47,612 nt of DNA from Mesorhizobium norvegicum. Its GTDB lineage: Bacteria > Pseudomonadota > Alphaproteobacteria > Rhizobiales > Rhizobiaceae. This document shows, in pieces, positions 33,832-43,777 of the stretch. A program made the position numbers and the translations under genes. The stretch is from contig NZ_SMYZ01000072.1 of the NCBI RefSeq assembly GCF_004919685.1, positions 1-47,612 of the forward strand. The letters are read 5' to 3'. Each line of letters begins with the position of its first letter. The first letter of the stretch is position 1. The notes under the pieces are model-generated. The model was not told the origin of the DNA. It did no database searches and was given only the letters and a program-made list of their open reading frames with translations.

Positions 33832-35073
33832 CTACCGCCTCTTTTTCGGCTTCTCCAGCAGCGCCACCGCCTCGACATGCGGCGACCACAGGAACTGGTC
33901 GATCGGCGTCACGCTTTTCAGTGTGTATCCGCCGTCGATGAGGATGCGCAAATCCCGCGCCAGCGTCACCGGATTGCAGGACACCGCGGCGACGTAGGGA
34001 ACATCCGAGCGGGCGATCTGCTTCGACTGATCCTCGGCGCCGGCGCGTGGCGGGTCGAACACGACACCGTCGAAGGCATTCAACTCCTTGAATGTCAGCG
34101 GCCGGCGGAACAGGTCGCGGCGTTCGCCCGTCACCCGCTTCAGGCCTGTGGCGAAGCGCGAGCCCCGGTCGAGCGCCGAAAGGGCAGCCGCATCGCCTTC
34201 CACCGCATGAACTTCCGACTTCGCGGCAAGCCGCAAGGCAAAGCTGCCGCAACCGGCGAAAAGATCCGCCACCTTCTTGGCACGCTTCAGATGTCCGCCA
34301 ACAATATCGGCCATTGCCTGTTCGGCGGCTTCGGTTGCCTGCAGGAAGGCGCCCGGCGGAATAGCAACGGCAACGCCGCCAAACGTGACCACCGGTTTTT
34401 TGGGTTCGATGACGATCTCATCGTCGATCGAAAGCCGGGCAAATCCCTGGGCCATGACGAAGTTGGAAGCGACCCGACGCTGGTTCTCACCCAATTTGCC
34501 TGACTCATAGACCGCGATATCAAGGCCCGAACCGGTCATGGTGACCGTCATGCGGAACGATTTGGTGGTGGCGCAAACCAATTCGGCGAGCGCCTTCAAG
34601 CGATCGAGCGCGGCGACAATCTCCGGCAGCGAGATCGGGCATTCCTCGATGGAGATGATTTCCGGCGACAGATGTCGATGGAAGCCGAGCAGCATGCCTG
34701 TATCGGTGCGCCGGGCGGCCAGCACGACACGGCGGCGCGTGTGCGGCGCACAAGCAACCAGTTCGCCAATCTCGCAATCGATGCCTTTGCCCTTCAGGGC
34801 GTGCACCACCTTTTCGCGTTTCCACTGACGATAGGCTTCGGCTTCGAAATGCTGGAGCGCGCAACCGCCGCATTCGGTGAAATGGCGGCAGGCGGGATCG
34901 ATGCGCAGCGGCGAGGCTTCCAGCACGGCCATCAGCATGGCGCGATCCCGTTCGCGCGCGGCGGTGACCGTTTCGCCGGGCAGTGTGAAGGGAATGAACA
35001 GATCGCCTGTCTCGGTCTCGGCGATGCCGTCGCCCTGGGCGCCAAGTTTCCTGATGCTGAAGCGCGCGCTCAT
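33832..35073 (-). CDS. 23S rRNA (uracil-5-)-methyltransferase, TrmA/RlmD family
   Basis: A 413-residue SAM-dependent RNA m5U methyltransferase. A short TRAM-like N-terminus is followed by a 4Fe-4S cysteine cluster (CRHFTECGGCALQHF and a later cysteine in IEECPISL). The Rossmann fold carries VADLFAGCGSFALRLA, and the catalytic cysteine lies in VSCNPVTLARDL near residue 370. It could be RlmD-like or RlmC-like; the exact uridine target is not decidable by eye. The start ATG overlaps the tlyA stop by four bases, so the two RNA methyltransferases are translationally coupled. Confidence 0.92.
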   Translation of the reverse strand: MSARFSIRKLGAQGDGIAETETGDLFIPFTLPGETVTAARERDRAMLMAVLEASPLRIDPACRHFTECGGCALQHFEAEAYRQWKREKVVHALKGKGIDCEIGELVACAPHTRRRVVLAARRTDTGMLLGFHRHLSPEIISIEECPISLPEIVAALDRLKALAELVCATTKSFRMTVTMTGSGLDIAVYESGKLGENQRRVASNFVMAQGFARLSIDDEIVIEPKKPVVTFGGVAVAIPPGAFLQATEAAEQAMADIVGGHLKRAKKVADLFAGCGSFALRLAAKSEVHAVEGDAAALSALDRGSRFATGLKRVTGERRDLFRRPLTFKELNAFDGVVFDPPRAGAEDQSKQIARSDVPYVAAVSCNPVTLARDLRILIDGGYTLKSVTPIDQFLWSPHVEAVALLEKPKKRR

Positions 35074-35834
35074 CGGTCCTTGATCCCACCGAGCAGGAAT
35101 TCGCGATTGCCGTCGCCGCCCTCGATCGGCGACAAATGCAGCCCGAGCGAGCGCCAGCCGGGAACGGCGTCCAGCCAATCCTGCAGCAGGCCGGCGACAC
35201 GGGAGGCGTCGTAGGGATCTTTCAACAGACCACCCTTGCCGATCGCTTCGCGACCAGCCTCGAATTGCGGCTTGACCAGAAACATGGCCTTGGCGCCAGC
35301 CTTCGCAAGGCCAAGCGCCGGTGGCATCGCCAGTTTCAGCGAAATGAAGCTGACATCGGACACGATGAAATCCGGAATACGACCGCCAAGATCGGCGGCT
35401 GTGAGATCGCGGGCGTTCAGGCCCTCGATCACCGTCACACGCGGGTCTTGGCCGACATCAGGATGCACCTGACCATGCCCGACATCGATCGCGGTGACAT
35501 GAGCCGCACCACGTTCCAGCAGAACCTGGGTAAAGCCGCCGGTCGAGGCACCGACGTCGAGCGCCTCGCAGCCGGCAGGATCGAGGCCGAAATGGTCGAG
35601 CCCGCCGATCAGCTTGAGCGCTGCGCGCGACACATAGCCCTGCGCCGGATCATCGATGGTAATCAGGCATTGCGGCAAAACACTCTGGCCGGGCTTGCGG
35701 GCAAGGACACCGTCAACCGTCACCGTGCCGCGTTCGACCGCGTCGCGGGCACGCGAACGGCTGGCAAACAGCCCGCGCTGGACGAGCAGGTCGTCGAGCC
35801 GCTGGCGTGTGCTGGCTGGCAGAGGCGAATTCAT
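35070..35834 (-). CDS. tlyA: TlyA family rRNA methyltransferase
   Basis: A 254-residue protein with an N-terminal S4 RNA-binding domain (RLDDLLVQRGLFASRSRARDAVERGTVTVDGV) and a FtsJ-like SAM methyltransferase domain with LDVGASTGGFTQVLL and the catalytic KPQFEAGRE. TlyA proteins 2'-O-methylate rRNA cytidines, which affects capreomycin sensitivity in mycobacteria; the old name hemolysin A is misleading. In rhizobia tlyA usually follows dxs. Here about 3 kb with three other genes lies between them. The rRNA methyltransferase gene downstream overlaps by four bases. Confidence 0.93.
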   Translation of the reverse strand: MNSPLPASTRQRLDDLLVQRGLFASRSRARDAVERGTVTVDGVLARKPGQSVLPQCLITIDDPAQGYVSRAALKLIGGLDHFGLDPAGCEALDVGASTGGFTQVLLERGAAHVTAIDVGHGQVHPDVGQDPRVTVIEGLNARDLTAADLGGRIPDFIVSDVSFISLKLAMPPALGLAKAGAKAMFLVKPQFEAGREAIGKGGLLKDPYDASRVAGLLQDWLDAVPGWRSLGLHLSPIEGGDGNREFLLGGIKDR

Positions 35835-36169
35835 CGGCCTTCATGGCGAAAGCCGACGACGATGGCAAGGGCGCCAGCCGGGCATTGAGGGAGGCATTCG
35901 TCTCCCACTCCAACCATCATCCCAGCAATATCGGGCTTTAAGACGATGGCGGTTAGTTCTGTAACGCCCCCATCCTTTGAAAATCCGTGCGTTACACTCG
36001 TTGAAACGGCTGGTTGCCGAAGCACGAGGCGTCGCCGTTTGCTGATCATTATCCCGAATTCCAGAAAGACTCACGGATCGTTAACCTATTTTCGTCGCAT
36101 TTGCTTGAGGACTAAATGTTATGACTGCGACAACCCGCAAAACGGGAGGAAGAGGCGTTAACCTTGGAA
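35835..36169. other. Divergent intergenic region between tlyA and the hydroxylase gene
   Basis: This 335-bp stretch holds no gene. It is more AT-rich around 36050-36130, consistent with promoters. GTAACGC and GCGTTAC (35959-35965 and 35990-35996) form a loose inverted repeat. GTTAAC occurs near 36080 and 36157. A GGGAGGAAGAGG tract lies about 15-25 bases before the ATG at 36170, so it is somewhat distant as a ribosome site. I see no structured RNA. Confidence 0.35.
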
Positions 36170-37165
36170 ATGGCCAGCGATATCGTCTACAAGGTGCTTG
36201 ACCGGATTTCCGGCGCCGGCCTGCTGGCGACCGGACTTCTGTTGCTGACCGCTTTGGTCAGCGCCCTTGTCGCCTATTGGCGCACGGTCGAGAAAAAGAG
36301 CTGGAAAGAATTCTTCGAGTTCGCGGTTCCGCACGAGGTGATCACTCATCCCTCGGCGAGGGCCGACCTGTTGTTCTGGGTGACGAGGAAGGCCCTGATG
36401 CCATTCCTCATGCTGCCTGCCGGCATCGTCTTCGTTAGCGCCGTCGGCTATGCGACGAACTGGCTGCTCTCAACGCTCCTGGCGATCCAGCCGCCCCTGA
36501 TCGAGGGACCGGCAGGGCCAGTGACGGTGACCATCTTCACCATCACCATGCTGCTCGCCTACGACATCTCGTATTATCTCTATCACGTCGCCCAGCACCG
36601 CTATCCGGTGCTCTGGGAACTGCACAAGGTGCACCATTCGGCCGAGGTGATGGTCGGCATCACCAAGGACCGCGTCCACCCGCTCGACGAATTGATGAAC
36701 CGCGCCTGGGACGGCGTCATTCCCGGCATCTGCTTCGGCATCTGGTCGCTGGTGTCGCTGAACCTCGTTGAGCTGACGGTCTTCGGCGTCAACGTCTACA
36801 TCATACGCAACATCCTGATGATGGATTTCGTCAGGCACACGCATTTCAAGATCTCGTTTGGGCCGCTGAACAACCTGATCTTGTGCCCGCACTGGCATCA
36901 GTTGCACCACAGCACGGACCCGCGCCATTACGACAAGAACTTCGGGCTGCTCTTCTCGTTCTGGGATCGGCTGTTCGGAACCCTATGCGTTCCCAGACCC
37001 GACGAGGACTTCAAATTCGGGCTGATCGAACGCAACGTGCGCGACTATCAGTCGCTCGCAGGGCTCTATATCATGCCGCTAAAGCGGATGTGGTGGCAGA
37101 TCGCCAGACACTTCCGAACCGACAAGCCCGAGCCACAGCAATCCTCGCAAAGGGCCAAGCCTTGA
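36170..37165 (+). CDS. Sterol desaturase/fatty acid hydroxylase family protein
   Basis: A 331-residue integral-membrane di-iron oxygenase of the fatty acid hydroxylase superfamily. The histidine clusters that bind iron are present in order: HVAQHRYPVLW, HKVHHSAEVM and HWHQLHHS. Four or more membrane helices surround them (about 15-35, 68-95, 105-130 and 180-210). Such enzymes hydroxylate or desaturate lipids, sterols, hopanoids or carotenoids; the substrate here is unknown. The ATG at 36170 was chosen; a TTG two codons earlier is possible. Its stop overlaps a TTG start of the next gene (TTGA), so the two are translationally coupled. Confidence 0.88.
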   Translation: MASDIVYKVLDRISGAGLLATGLLLLTALVSALVAYWRTVEKKSWKEFFEFAVPHEVITHPSARADLLFWVTRKALMPFLMLPAGIVFVSAVGYATNWLLSTLLAIQPPLIEGPAGPVTVTIFTITMLLAYDISYYLYHVAQHRYPVLWELHKVHHSAEVMVGITKDRVHPLDELMNRAWDGVIPGICFGIWSLVSLNLVELTVFGVNVYIIRNILMMDFVRHTHFKISFGPLNNLILCPHWHQLHHSTDPRHYDKNFGLLFSFWDRLFGTLCVPRPDEDFKFGLIERNVRDYQSLAGLYIMPLKRMWWQIARHFRTDKPEPQQSSQRAKP

Positions 37166-38310
37166 ACGGGCCTGTCGTGTGCCGGCTGCCGCGAACGCAC
37201 CGGATCGAAGTCGCGACTTCGGATGCGCGCCTGGCAGAAATCGCGCCCGCCTGGGCGGCGCTCTGGCAACGCGCCGGCGGCCTCGTATTCCAGCATCCGG
37301 ACTGGATCTCGGCCTGGTGGCGCACGACGTCGCATCAGGAACGGCGCGGCCTCAGGATCGGGTTGGTCTGGAGCGACGAGCGGCTCGTGGCCGTCATTGC
37401 GCTCGCGACCTTCAGGCGCTCCGGCATCCGCGTCCTGGAATGGGCGGCGAAGGATCACTGCGATTATGGCGATGTCCTGCTTGCTCCCGATTGCGACCCG
37501 CAGATCCTGCGGCAGCTCTGGCAACGCATTCTCGACGATGGCGGCTTCGACCTTGTCTATCTGAATCGTCTTTTGCCCGATGCCCGATTGCCGGCCCTGC
37601 TCGGCTCCGCCGCGCCAGGCCGCGGCACGATCTTGCAGCCAAACCACCGCAGCGAGGTCAGCTATCGTGTCGCCGGCGCCTGGCAAGGCGGCGCGCAATG
37701 GTTCGAAAGCCAATCGAAAAAAGCCCGGCAAAACTATCGCCGTGGCCGCAAATTCATGGAGGAAGGCGGCACGCTGCGCTTCCGCCTGATGGAAGCGCAC
37801 GAAGCCCGCGAGCCAGTGCTCGAGCGCGTCGCGGCGCTGAAGCGGCTATGGCTGGCAAAGCACGGCCGCGTTTCGGACCTCTTCGACGAAGGCTCCGCCG
37901 CTCTGGCGGCGCTGGTCTCCGTGCTGGCCGGGCTCGGATTGCTGCGCATCTTCGTGCTCGAGCGCGAAAACGAGATCGTCGCCATCTCGATCAATTTCGA
38001 GCAGCATGGAACGATGATGGCTTTCGTCACAACCTATGACCCGGCCTTCGAGCGTGCCTCGCCGGGCATGGTCCTGATGATGGATTACATCCAGTGGTCG
38101 CTTGACCAGGGCTTGACCACGGTCGACTTTCTCTGCGGCGGCGAGGATTTCAAGCGCCGCTTTGCGACGCATTCGGTGACTTTGTCTTCGGTGATGGGTG
38201 GGCGAAGCCTGCGCGGACGCCTCGCCGTCTTGGCCGACCGCGCCCGCCACGCCATGAAATCCTGGCGCTCCGAGAAACCGTCGAAGCAAGCGGAGCCGGC
38301 GGAGGAATAA
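37162..38310 (+). CDS. GNAT/FemAB-type acetyltransferase (BioF2/CelD-like)
   Basis: A 382-residue protein of the BioF2-like/CelD acetyltransferase group, a double-GNAT fold often annotated as cellulose biosynthesis protein CelD. Visible are the N-terminal W-x-x-L segment WAALWQRAGGLVFQHPDWISAWW, the central ARQNYRRGRKFMEEGG typical of FemAB-like folds, and the C-terminal GMVLMMDYIQWSLDQGLTTVDFLCGGEDFKRRF, which is the family signature. No signal peptide or membrane segment is seen. The TTG start at 37162 overlaps the hydroxylase stop (TTGA); a GTG five codons later is an alternative. Coupling suggests it acylates a product of, or acts alongside, the hydroxylase. Confidence 0.85.
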   Translation: MNGPVVCRLPRTHRIEVATSDARLAEIAPAWAALWQRAGGLVFQHPDWISAWWRTTSHQERRGLRIGLVWSDERLVAVIALATFRRSGIRVLEWAAKDHCDYGDVLLAPDCDPQILRQLWQRILDDGGFDLVYLNRLLPDARLPALLGSAAPGRGTILQPNHRSEVSYRVAGAWQGGAQWFESQSKKARQNYRRGRKFMEEGGTLRFRLMEAHEAREPVLERVAALKRLWLAKHGRVSDLFDEGSAALAALVSVLAGLGLLRIFVLERENEIVAISINFEQHGTMMAFVTTYDPAFERASPGMVLMMDYIQWSLDQGLTTVDFLCGGEDFKRRFATHSVTLSSVMGGRSLRGRLAVLADRARHAMKSWRSEKPSKQAEPAEE

Positions 38311-38417
38311 CCTTTTCAGATCGCCTGCATGGAGGCATGGACAATGAGAAGGCGTCGGCCGGCAGACCGACTCCGATCATACCCTCTTAGGCAGCTCTGG
38401 GCTTACTGGCCCCCAAT

Positions 38418-38705
38418 TTAGAAAATGGTTCGCGAAACCTGCCGTTCCACGGCGGGCGCCAGCCCGTCATCCGGCTTGCCCGTGGCTTCCTCACGTGGGC
38501 GCTCGGTCACAGCAGCCGGCGCTATGACCGGCACGACCACCAGCTGCGGCACCTGCTTGTAGGAAAAGCCACCGCGGATATCGCCCATCTTGCCGGCGAT
38601 GATACCCATGGCCGCCTTTTCGAGGCTGCGATCATAGCGCGTTTCGGCGGCAGCCGGCGCGACGACGACGGCGCAAAGCGCTATGCCGCACAGAAGCGTT
38701 TTCAT
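38418..38705 (-). CDS. Small secreted protein of unknown function
   Basis: A 95-residue protein with a clear signal peptide (MKTLLCGIALCAVVVAPAAA, cleavage near AAA-ETR). The mature part starts TRYDRSLEKAAMGIIAGKMGDIRGGF, followed by a hydrophobic strand (QLVVVPVIAPAAV) and a charged tail. I do not recognise a domain. The ribosome region GGGAGACAACAACAATG is acceptable. It lies downstream of dxs on the same strand, 149 bp away, with a short AAGTCT/AGACTT hairpin between them. Confidence 0.75.
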   Translation of the reverse strand: MKTLLCGIALCAVVVAPAAAETRYDRSLEKAAMGIIAGKMGDIRGGFSYKQVPQLVVVPVIAPAAVTERPREEATGKPDDGLAPAVERQVSRTIF

Positions 38706-38854
38706 TGTTGTTGTCTCCCTGCCTGATCAACGATCTAGCAGGGCGCCGTTGAAAAACGGCCAAGAGACACGGTAAGCGAAAAGCCAAACGTCAGCGTAAA
38801 CAACGCGTTAAGATCATCGGCCGGCAAACCGATTCAAGTCTTTGAGACTTTGAT

Positions 38855-40768
38855 TCAGGCGCGCTGGGCGCGGGTGCTGTGCCCGAGCGCGACGAAGACC
38901 GTGCGCACGATGCCGGCTGCGTCGAGCCCGGCGTCGGCATACATCTTTTCCGGCTTGGCATGGTCGGTGAACGCGTCGGGCAGCACCAGCGGGCGCACCT
39001 TCAGGCCGCTTTCCAGCAGGCCTTCGTGGGCGAGGAACTGCAGCACATGGCTGGCGAAGCCACCGACGGCGCCCTCTTCCACCGTCACCAGAACCTCATG
39101 CGAACGGGCCAGCCGCCGGATCAGATCCTCGTCGAGCGGCTTGGCGAAACGGGCATCGGCGACCGTGGTGGAAAGCCCGGCAGCGCCTAGCTCCTCGGCG
39201 GCGATCAGACAATCCTGCAGCCGCGTACCGAAGGACAGCAGTGCGACCTTGGTGCCCTCCTTGACGATGCGGCCCTTGCCGATTTCGAGAACCGAGCCGC
39301 GCTCCGGCATATCGACGCCGACGCCGTTGCCACGCGGATAGCGGAAGGCGATCGGGCCGTCATCATAGCTCGCCGCGGTGCGCACCATGTGGCGCAGCTC
39401 CGCCTCGTCGGCCGCCCCCATGACGACGAAACCCGGCAAGGTCGCCAGGAAGGTGGTGTCGAAGGCGCCGCAATGGGTGGCACCATCGGCGCCGACGAAA
39501 CCGGCGCGGTCGATGGGAAAGCGCACCGGCAATTTCTGAATGGCGACGTCGTGGACGACCTGGTCGTAGGCGCGCTGCAGGAAGGTCGAATAGATCGCCG
39601 CGAACGGTTTGTAACCTTCGGTGGCGAGGCCGGCGGCAAAGGTCACCGCGTGCTGTTCGGCGATGCCGACATCGAAGGTCCGCGACGGGAACGCTTCGCC
39701 GAACAGGTCGAGGCCGGTGCCGCCCGGCATGGCGGCGGTGACGGCGACGATGCGGTCGTCTTCACGGCCCTCCTGGACCAGGCTTTCGGCAAACACCTTG
39801 GTGTAGGCCGGTGCGTTGGCCGGCGCCTTGGCTTGGGCGCCGGTGATGACGTCGAACTTGTTGACGCCATGATATTTGTCGGCGGCCGCTTCCGCCGGCG
39901 CATAGCCCTTGCCCTTCTGGGTCACGACATGGATCAGCACCGGGCCTTCACCATTGTCGCGGACATTTTTCAGGACCGGGATCAGATGCTCCAGATTGTG
40001 GCCGTCGATCGGGCCGATGTGGTAGAAACCAAGTTCCTCGAACAGCGTTCCGCCGGTGACGTAGCCGCGTGCATGCTCGACCGCCCTTGTAATCGCACGA
40101 TCAGCCCGCTTGCCGAGATAGGAGGTCAGTTTCTTGCCGAAATCACGCAGGCCGATATAGGCCTTGCCCGAAGCCAGACGCGCCAGATAGGCGCTCATCG
40201 CGCCGGTTGGCGGCGCGATCGACATGTCGTTGTCGTTGAGGATGACGATCAGCCGTGCATCGAGCGCGCCGGCATTGTTCATCGCCTCATAGGCCATGCC
40301 GGCAGACATGGCGCCGTCGCCGATGACGGCGATGACATTGTTGCGGCCGCCGGACAGATCGCGAGCAGCGGCCATGCCGAGGCCGGCCGAGATCGATGTC
40401 GAGGAATGGGCGGCGCCGAAGGGATCGTACTCGCTCTCGGCGCGGCGGGTGAAGCCGGACAGGCCGCCTTCCTGGCGCAGTGTGCGGATGCGGTCGCGGC
40501 GACCGGTCAGGATCTTGTGCGGATAGGCCTGGTGGCCGACATCCCAGATCAGCCGATCATCGGGAGTGTTGAAGACATAGTGCAGCGCCACCGTCAGCTC
40601 GACCACGCCAAGGCCGGCGCCAAGGTGGCCGCCGGTACGGGAGACAGCGTCGATCAGCTCGGCGCGAAGCTCGGATGCCAGTTGCGGCAGCTCGCTCTCG
40701 GCAAGCGTGCGCAGGTCGGCCGGAATGCGGACCTTGTCGAGGAGCGGCGTATGCGGCGTTGCGTTCAC
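38855..40768 (-). CDS. dxs: 1-deoxy-D-xylulose-5-phosphate synthase
   Basis: A 637-residue thiamine-diphosphate transketolase-like enzyme that condenses pyruvate and glyceraldehyde-3-phosphate, the first step of the non-mevalonate isoprenoid pathway. The TPP motif is VIGDGAMSAGMAYEAMNNAG near residues 150-170. The catalytic histidine sits in WDVGHQAYPHKILTGR, and the pyrimidine-binding domain contains DVGIAEQHAVTFAAG. Full family length. In this window ispH supplies the last step of the same pathway. The pirin and DUF2277 genes lie upstream on the same strand. Confidence 0.97.
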   Translation of the reverse strand: MNATPHTPLLDKVRIPADLRTLAESELPQLASELRAELIDAVSRTGGHLGAGLGVVELTVALHYVFNTPDDRLIWDVGHQAYPHKILTGRRDRIRTLRQEGGLSGFTRRAESEYDPFGAAHSSTSISAGLGMAAARDLSGGRNNVIAVIGDGAMSAGMAYEAMNNAGALDARLIVILNDNDMSIAPPTGAMSAYLARLASGKAYIGLRDFGKKLTSYLGKRADRAITRAVEHARGYVTGGTLFEELGFYHIGPIDGHNLEHLIPVLKNVRDNGEGPVLIHVVTQKGKGYAPAEAAADKYHGVNKFDVITGAQAKAPANAPAYTKVFAESLVQEGREDDRIVAVTAAMPGGTGLDLFGEAFPSRTFDVGIAEQHAVTFAAGLATEGYKPFAAIYSTFLQRAYDQVVHDVAIQKLPVRFPIDRAGFVGADGATHCGAFDTTFLATLPGFVVMGAADEAELRHMVRTAASYDDGPIAFRYPRGNGVGVDMPERGSVLEIGKGRIVKEGTKVALLSFGTRLQDCLIAAEELGAAGLSTTVADARFAKPLDEDLIRRLARSHEVLVTVEEGAVGGFASHVLQFLAHEGLLESGLKVRPLVLPDAFTDHAKPEKMYADAGLDAAGIVRTVFVALGHSTRAQRA

Positions 40769-40869
40769 GGGTGCTCAGGCTTTCTGTTCATCGGCGGGAT
40801 AGGCCGCCAGACGGTGAAAGTAAATGCGTGCCAGTGACGCGGACGATCAGGTCCCCTCACCGATTTTCC

Positions 40870-41790
40870 TCAGCTTTCCGGCAGCGGAATAAACTCCTCC
40901 TCATCTCCAGGAACGATATCGAAGCGGCCTGTCTTCCATTCCTGCTTGGCCTGTTCGATGCGCTCCTTCGACGATGAGACGAAATTCCACCAGATATAAC
41001 GCTGCGAGCCGAGCGAGGCGCCGCCAAACAGCATGAAATGCGCGCCGGTCTGCGACGACACGACGATCTCGTCGCCGGGCCGAAACACCAGCAGCCGTTC
41101 CGCCGGAAAGACGTCGCCTGAAATCGAGACCTCGCCTTCCAGCGTGTAGATGGCGCGCTCCTCGGCATCGGCCGGGATTTTCACGCTGGCGCCGGGCGCC
41201 AGGCGCAGGTCGGCATAGAGCGTCTCGGAGTCGGCCCTCACCGGGGATCGCAATCCCTGGAAATCACCAATGACGACGCGTCCGCTGACGCCCTCGGCGT
41301 CGATCTCGGGCAGCCTGAGCGCTGCGGTGTTCTCGAAAACCGGGGCCACTTCTTCCTTGCCGTCCGGCAGCGCCAGCCATGTCTGCAGGCCGGATATCGA
41401 CATCGGCGCGCCACGCAATTCTTCGGGCGTGCGCTCGGAATGGACGATGCCGCGGCCGGCGGTCATCAGGTTCACGTCGCCGGGCTGGATGACCATTTCG
41501 GTGCCGAGCGAATCGCGATGCCTGATCCTGCCGTCGAACAGATAGGTGACCGTCGACAGACCGATATGCGGATGCGGACGGACATCGAGCGCCTGGCCGG
41601 CGCGCAGGATAGCCGGGCCCATGCGGTCGAAGAAGATGAAGGGTCCGACCAGCCGCCTCTTGGCGGTCGGCAGAGCTCGTCGCACCTGAAAACCACCGAT
41701 GTCTTTGGCGTTCGGAATGACCATCAATTCGATCTGGTCGCTGGCGAAGGCATCGCCGGCCTGTGGGTCGTTTCCGGGAAAGAAGCTCAC
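40870..41790 (-). CDS. Pirin family protein
   Basis: A 306-residue bicupin. The N-terminal cupin has the metal site RPHPHIGLSTVTYLFDG near residues 73-90 and the later GRGIVHSERTPEE; the C-terminal cupin contains RAIYTLEGEVSI. Pirins bind iron, and some act as quercetinases or redox regulators; bacterial roles vary. It is followed by dxs after 101 bp and preceded by the DUF2277 gene at 39 bp, so it may belong to the same transcript. Nothing suggests damage. Confidence 0.92.
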   Translation of the reverse strand: MSFFPGNDPQAGDAFASDQIELMVIPNAKDIGGFQVRRALPTAKRRLVGPFIFFDRMGPAILRAGQALDVRPHPHIGLSTVTYLFDGRIRHRDSLGTEMVIQPGDVNLMTAGRGIVHSERTPEELRGAPMSISGLQTWLALPDGKEEVAPVFENTAALRLPEIDAEGVSGRVVIGDFQGLRSPVRADSETLYADLRLAPGASVKIPADAEERAIYTLEGEVSISGDVFPAERLLVFRPGDEIVVSSQTGAHFMLFGGASLGSQRYIWWNFVSSSKERIEQAKQEWKTGRFDIVPGDEEEFIPLPES

Positions 41791-41829
41791 GAGATCTCCT
41801 TGTCAGCGGGCAATGCCCGCTTGGTCGCG

Positions 41830-42096
41830 TCAGGCAAAGCGGATCGCGGCCTTTGCCCGTAGTTTGGCCGCCACCTCTTCGCGATTGCGCGGATGCTGAT
41901 GGGTTTCGAGAGAATCGAGCAGTTCGCGCGCCGATGCCGCGATGGCCTCGACCGCGTGGTCGAAGGCATGCTGGTTCTGCTTCGAGGGCCGCGTCGTTCC
42001 GCTCAATTTGCGGACAAACTGAAGGGCCGCGTCGCTGACTTCGTCATGGGTTGCGGGCGGATCAAAATTGAACAGGGTCTTGATGTTTCTGCACAT
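41830..42096 (-). CDS. DUF2277 protein
   Basis: An 88-residue cytoplasmic protein of DUF2277, recognisable by MCRNIKTLFNFDPPATHDEV at the start, the VRKLSGTTRPSKQNQ block and a helical C-terminus with DSLETHQHPRNREE. The function is unknown. The ATG has AGGAGA about eight bases upstream. It precedes the pirin gene on the minus strand with a 39-bp gap. Confidence 0.9.
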   Translation of the reverse strand: MCRNIKTLFNFDPPATHDEVSDAALQFVRKLSGTTRPSKQNQHAFDHAVEAIAASARELLDSLETHQHPRNREEVAAKLRAKAAIRFA

Positions 42097-42195
42097 CGCT
42101 TCCGTATCTCCTCTTGTCCTGGAGCCGTTTCAATTGGGACGAACTCTATCCTCAATCATGATCGTGTCCAAAAGTCGGTGAGACGGCTGCGCGCC

Positions 42196-42450
42196 TCAGT
42201 CCGCGTCGAGCGGCTCCGTTCCAACCGGCTTGCCGTCGCGCGACAGCCTGATCTTCTCGACTTTGTCCTCGGCGGCCTTCAGCAGCCGGTCACAATGCGC
42301 CTTCAGTGCCTCGCCGCGCTCATAGATCCGGATCGACTGGTCGAGCGGCACGTCGCCTCGCTCCAGATCATCGACGATCTTCTCCAGCGCGTCGAGTGCC
42401 TGTTCGAAGCTCATCGCCTTGACGTCTTCGTTGGTCTCACCAGCCATCAT
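42196..42450 (-). CDS. xseB: Exodeoxyribonuclease VII small subunit
   Basis: An 84-residue helical protein that partners with XseA to degrade single-stranded DNA. Motifs MSFEQALDALEKIVDDLERGDVPLDQSIRIYERGEALKAHC are typical. Its ATG directly abuts the stop of the deacetylase-like gene (TGAATG), so the two are co-translated. A second ATG immediately follows the first. In rhizobia dxs commonly follows; here DUF2277 and pirin genes intervene. Confidence 0.95.
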   Translation of the reverse strand: MMAGETNEDVKAMSFEQALDALEKIVDDLERGDVPLDQSIRIYERGEALKAHCDRLLKAAEDKVEKIRLSRDGKPVGTEPLDAD

Positions 42451-43377
<927 letters not shown>

Positions 43378-43489
43378 CGTCCTAATCTAGTGACCCGGAT
43401 CGACAAAGGCTATGCACGGGCGGCCGATGACTGGGGAAAATCACGCCTGCGTCCATTCGTGTCGCTGCGGGCATTGGCGTCCTCAGCGC

Positions 43490-43672
43490 TTCGGCGTAAG
43501 GTTGCCGGCACTGCCTGGTGCCCGCCGCAAGCGGGAGAATCGGGAACACGGTTGAACTCCGTGGCGTGCCCAACGCTGTAAGGGGGACCGCGCCGGTAAA
43601 TGCCACTGTCGATGACGGGAAGGCACCGGACGCGGGTTGATCCCGAGCCAGAAGACCGGCCTGGCAGGCATC
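43490..43672 (+). ncRNA. Cobalamin riboswitch upstream of bluB
   Basis: Recognisable B12-riboswitch segments occur in the right order. These are GGTGCCC followed by GCAAGCGGGAGAATCGGGAA (43518-43546), the GCCACTG box (43602-43608) with GGGAAGGC just after it, and the B12 box GAGCCAGAAGACC (43645-43657). The element lies 106 bases upstream of bluB, whose product makes the lower ligand of B12. Feedback repression by cobalamin is the expected logic. The exact ends are estimates. Confidence 0.88.
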
Positions 43673-43699
43673 GCCATCCGCATGGTCAGGCGGATGGCA

Positions 43700-43743
43700 T
43701 CAGAGCGACGTGCGTCCGCTTGGACGCACAAAGTACGCTCTGA
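43700..43743. repeat. Nested perfect-stem palindrome between riboswitch and bluB
   Basis: TCAGAGCG (43700-43707) pairs with CGCTCTGA (43736-43743). Inside it GTGCGTCC (43710-43717) pairs with GGACGCAC (43722-43729) around the loop GCTT. No T-run follows, so it is not a classical terminator. GTGCGTCC…GGACGCAC palindromes are, from memory, frequent between genes in rhizobia, so this may be a dispersed repeat. Its place between the aptamer and the ribosome site AAGGGGA (43765-43771) also makes it a candidate expression platform. Confidence 0.6.
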
Positions 43744-43777
43744 CAGTTGAACTGCTGCAATCGCAAGGGGACAAGCG

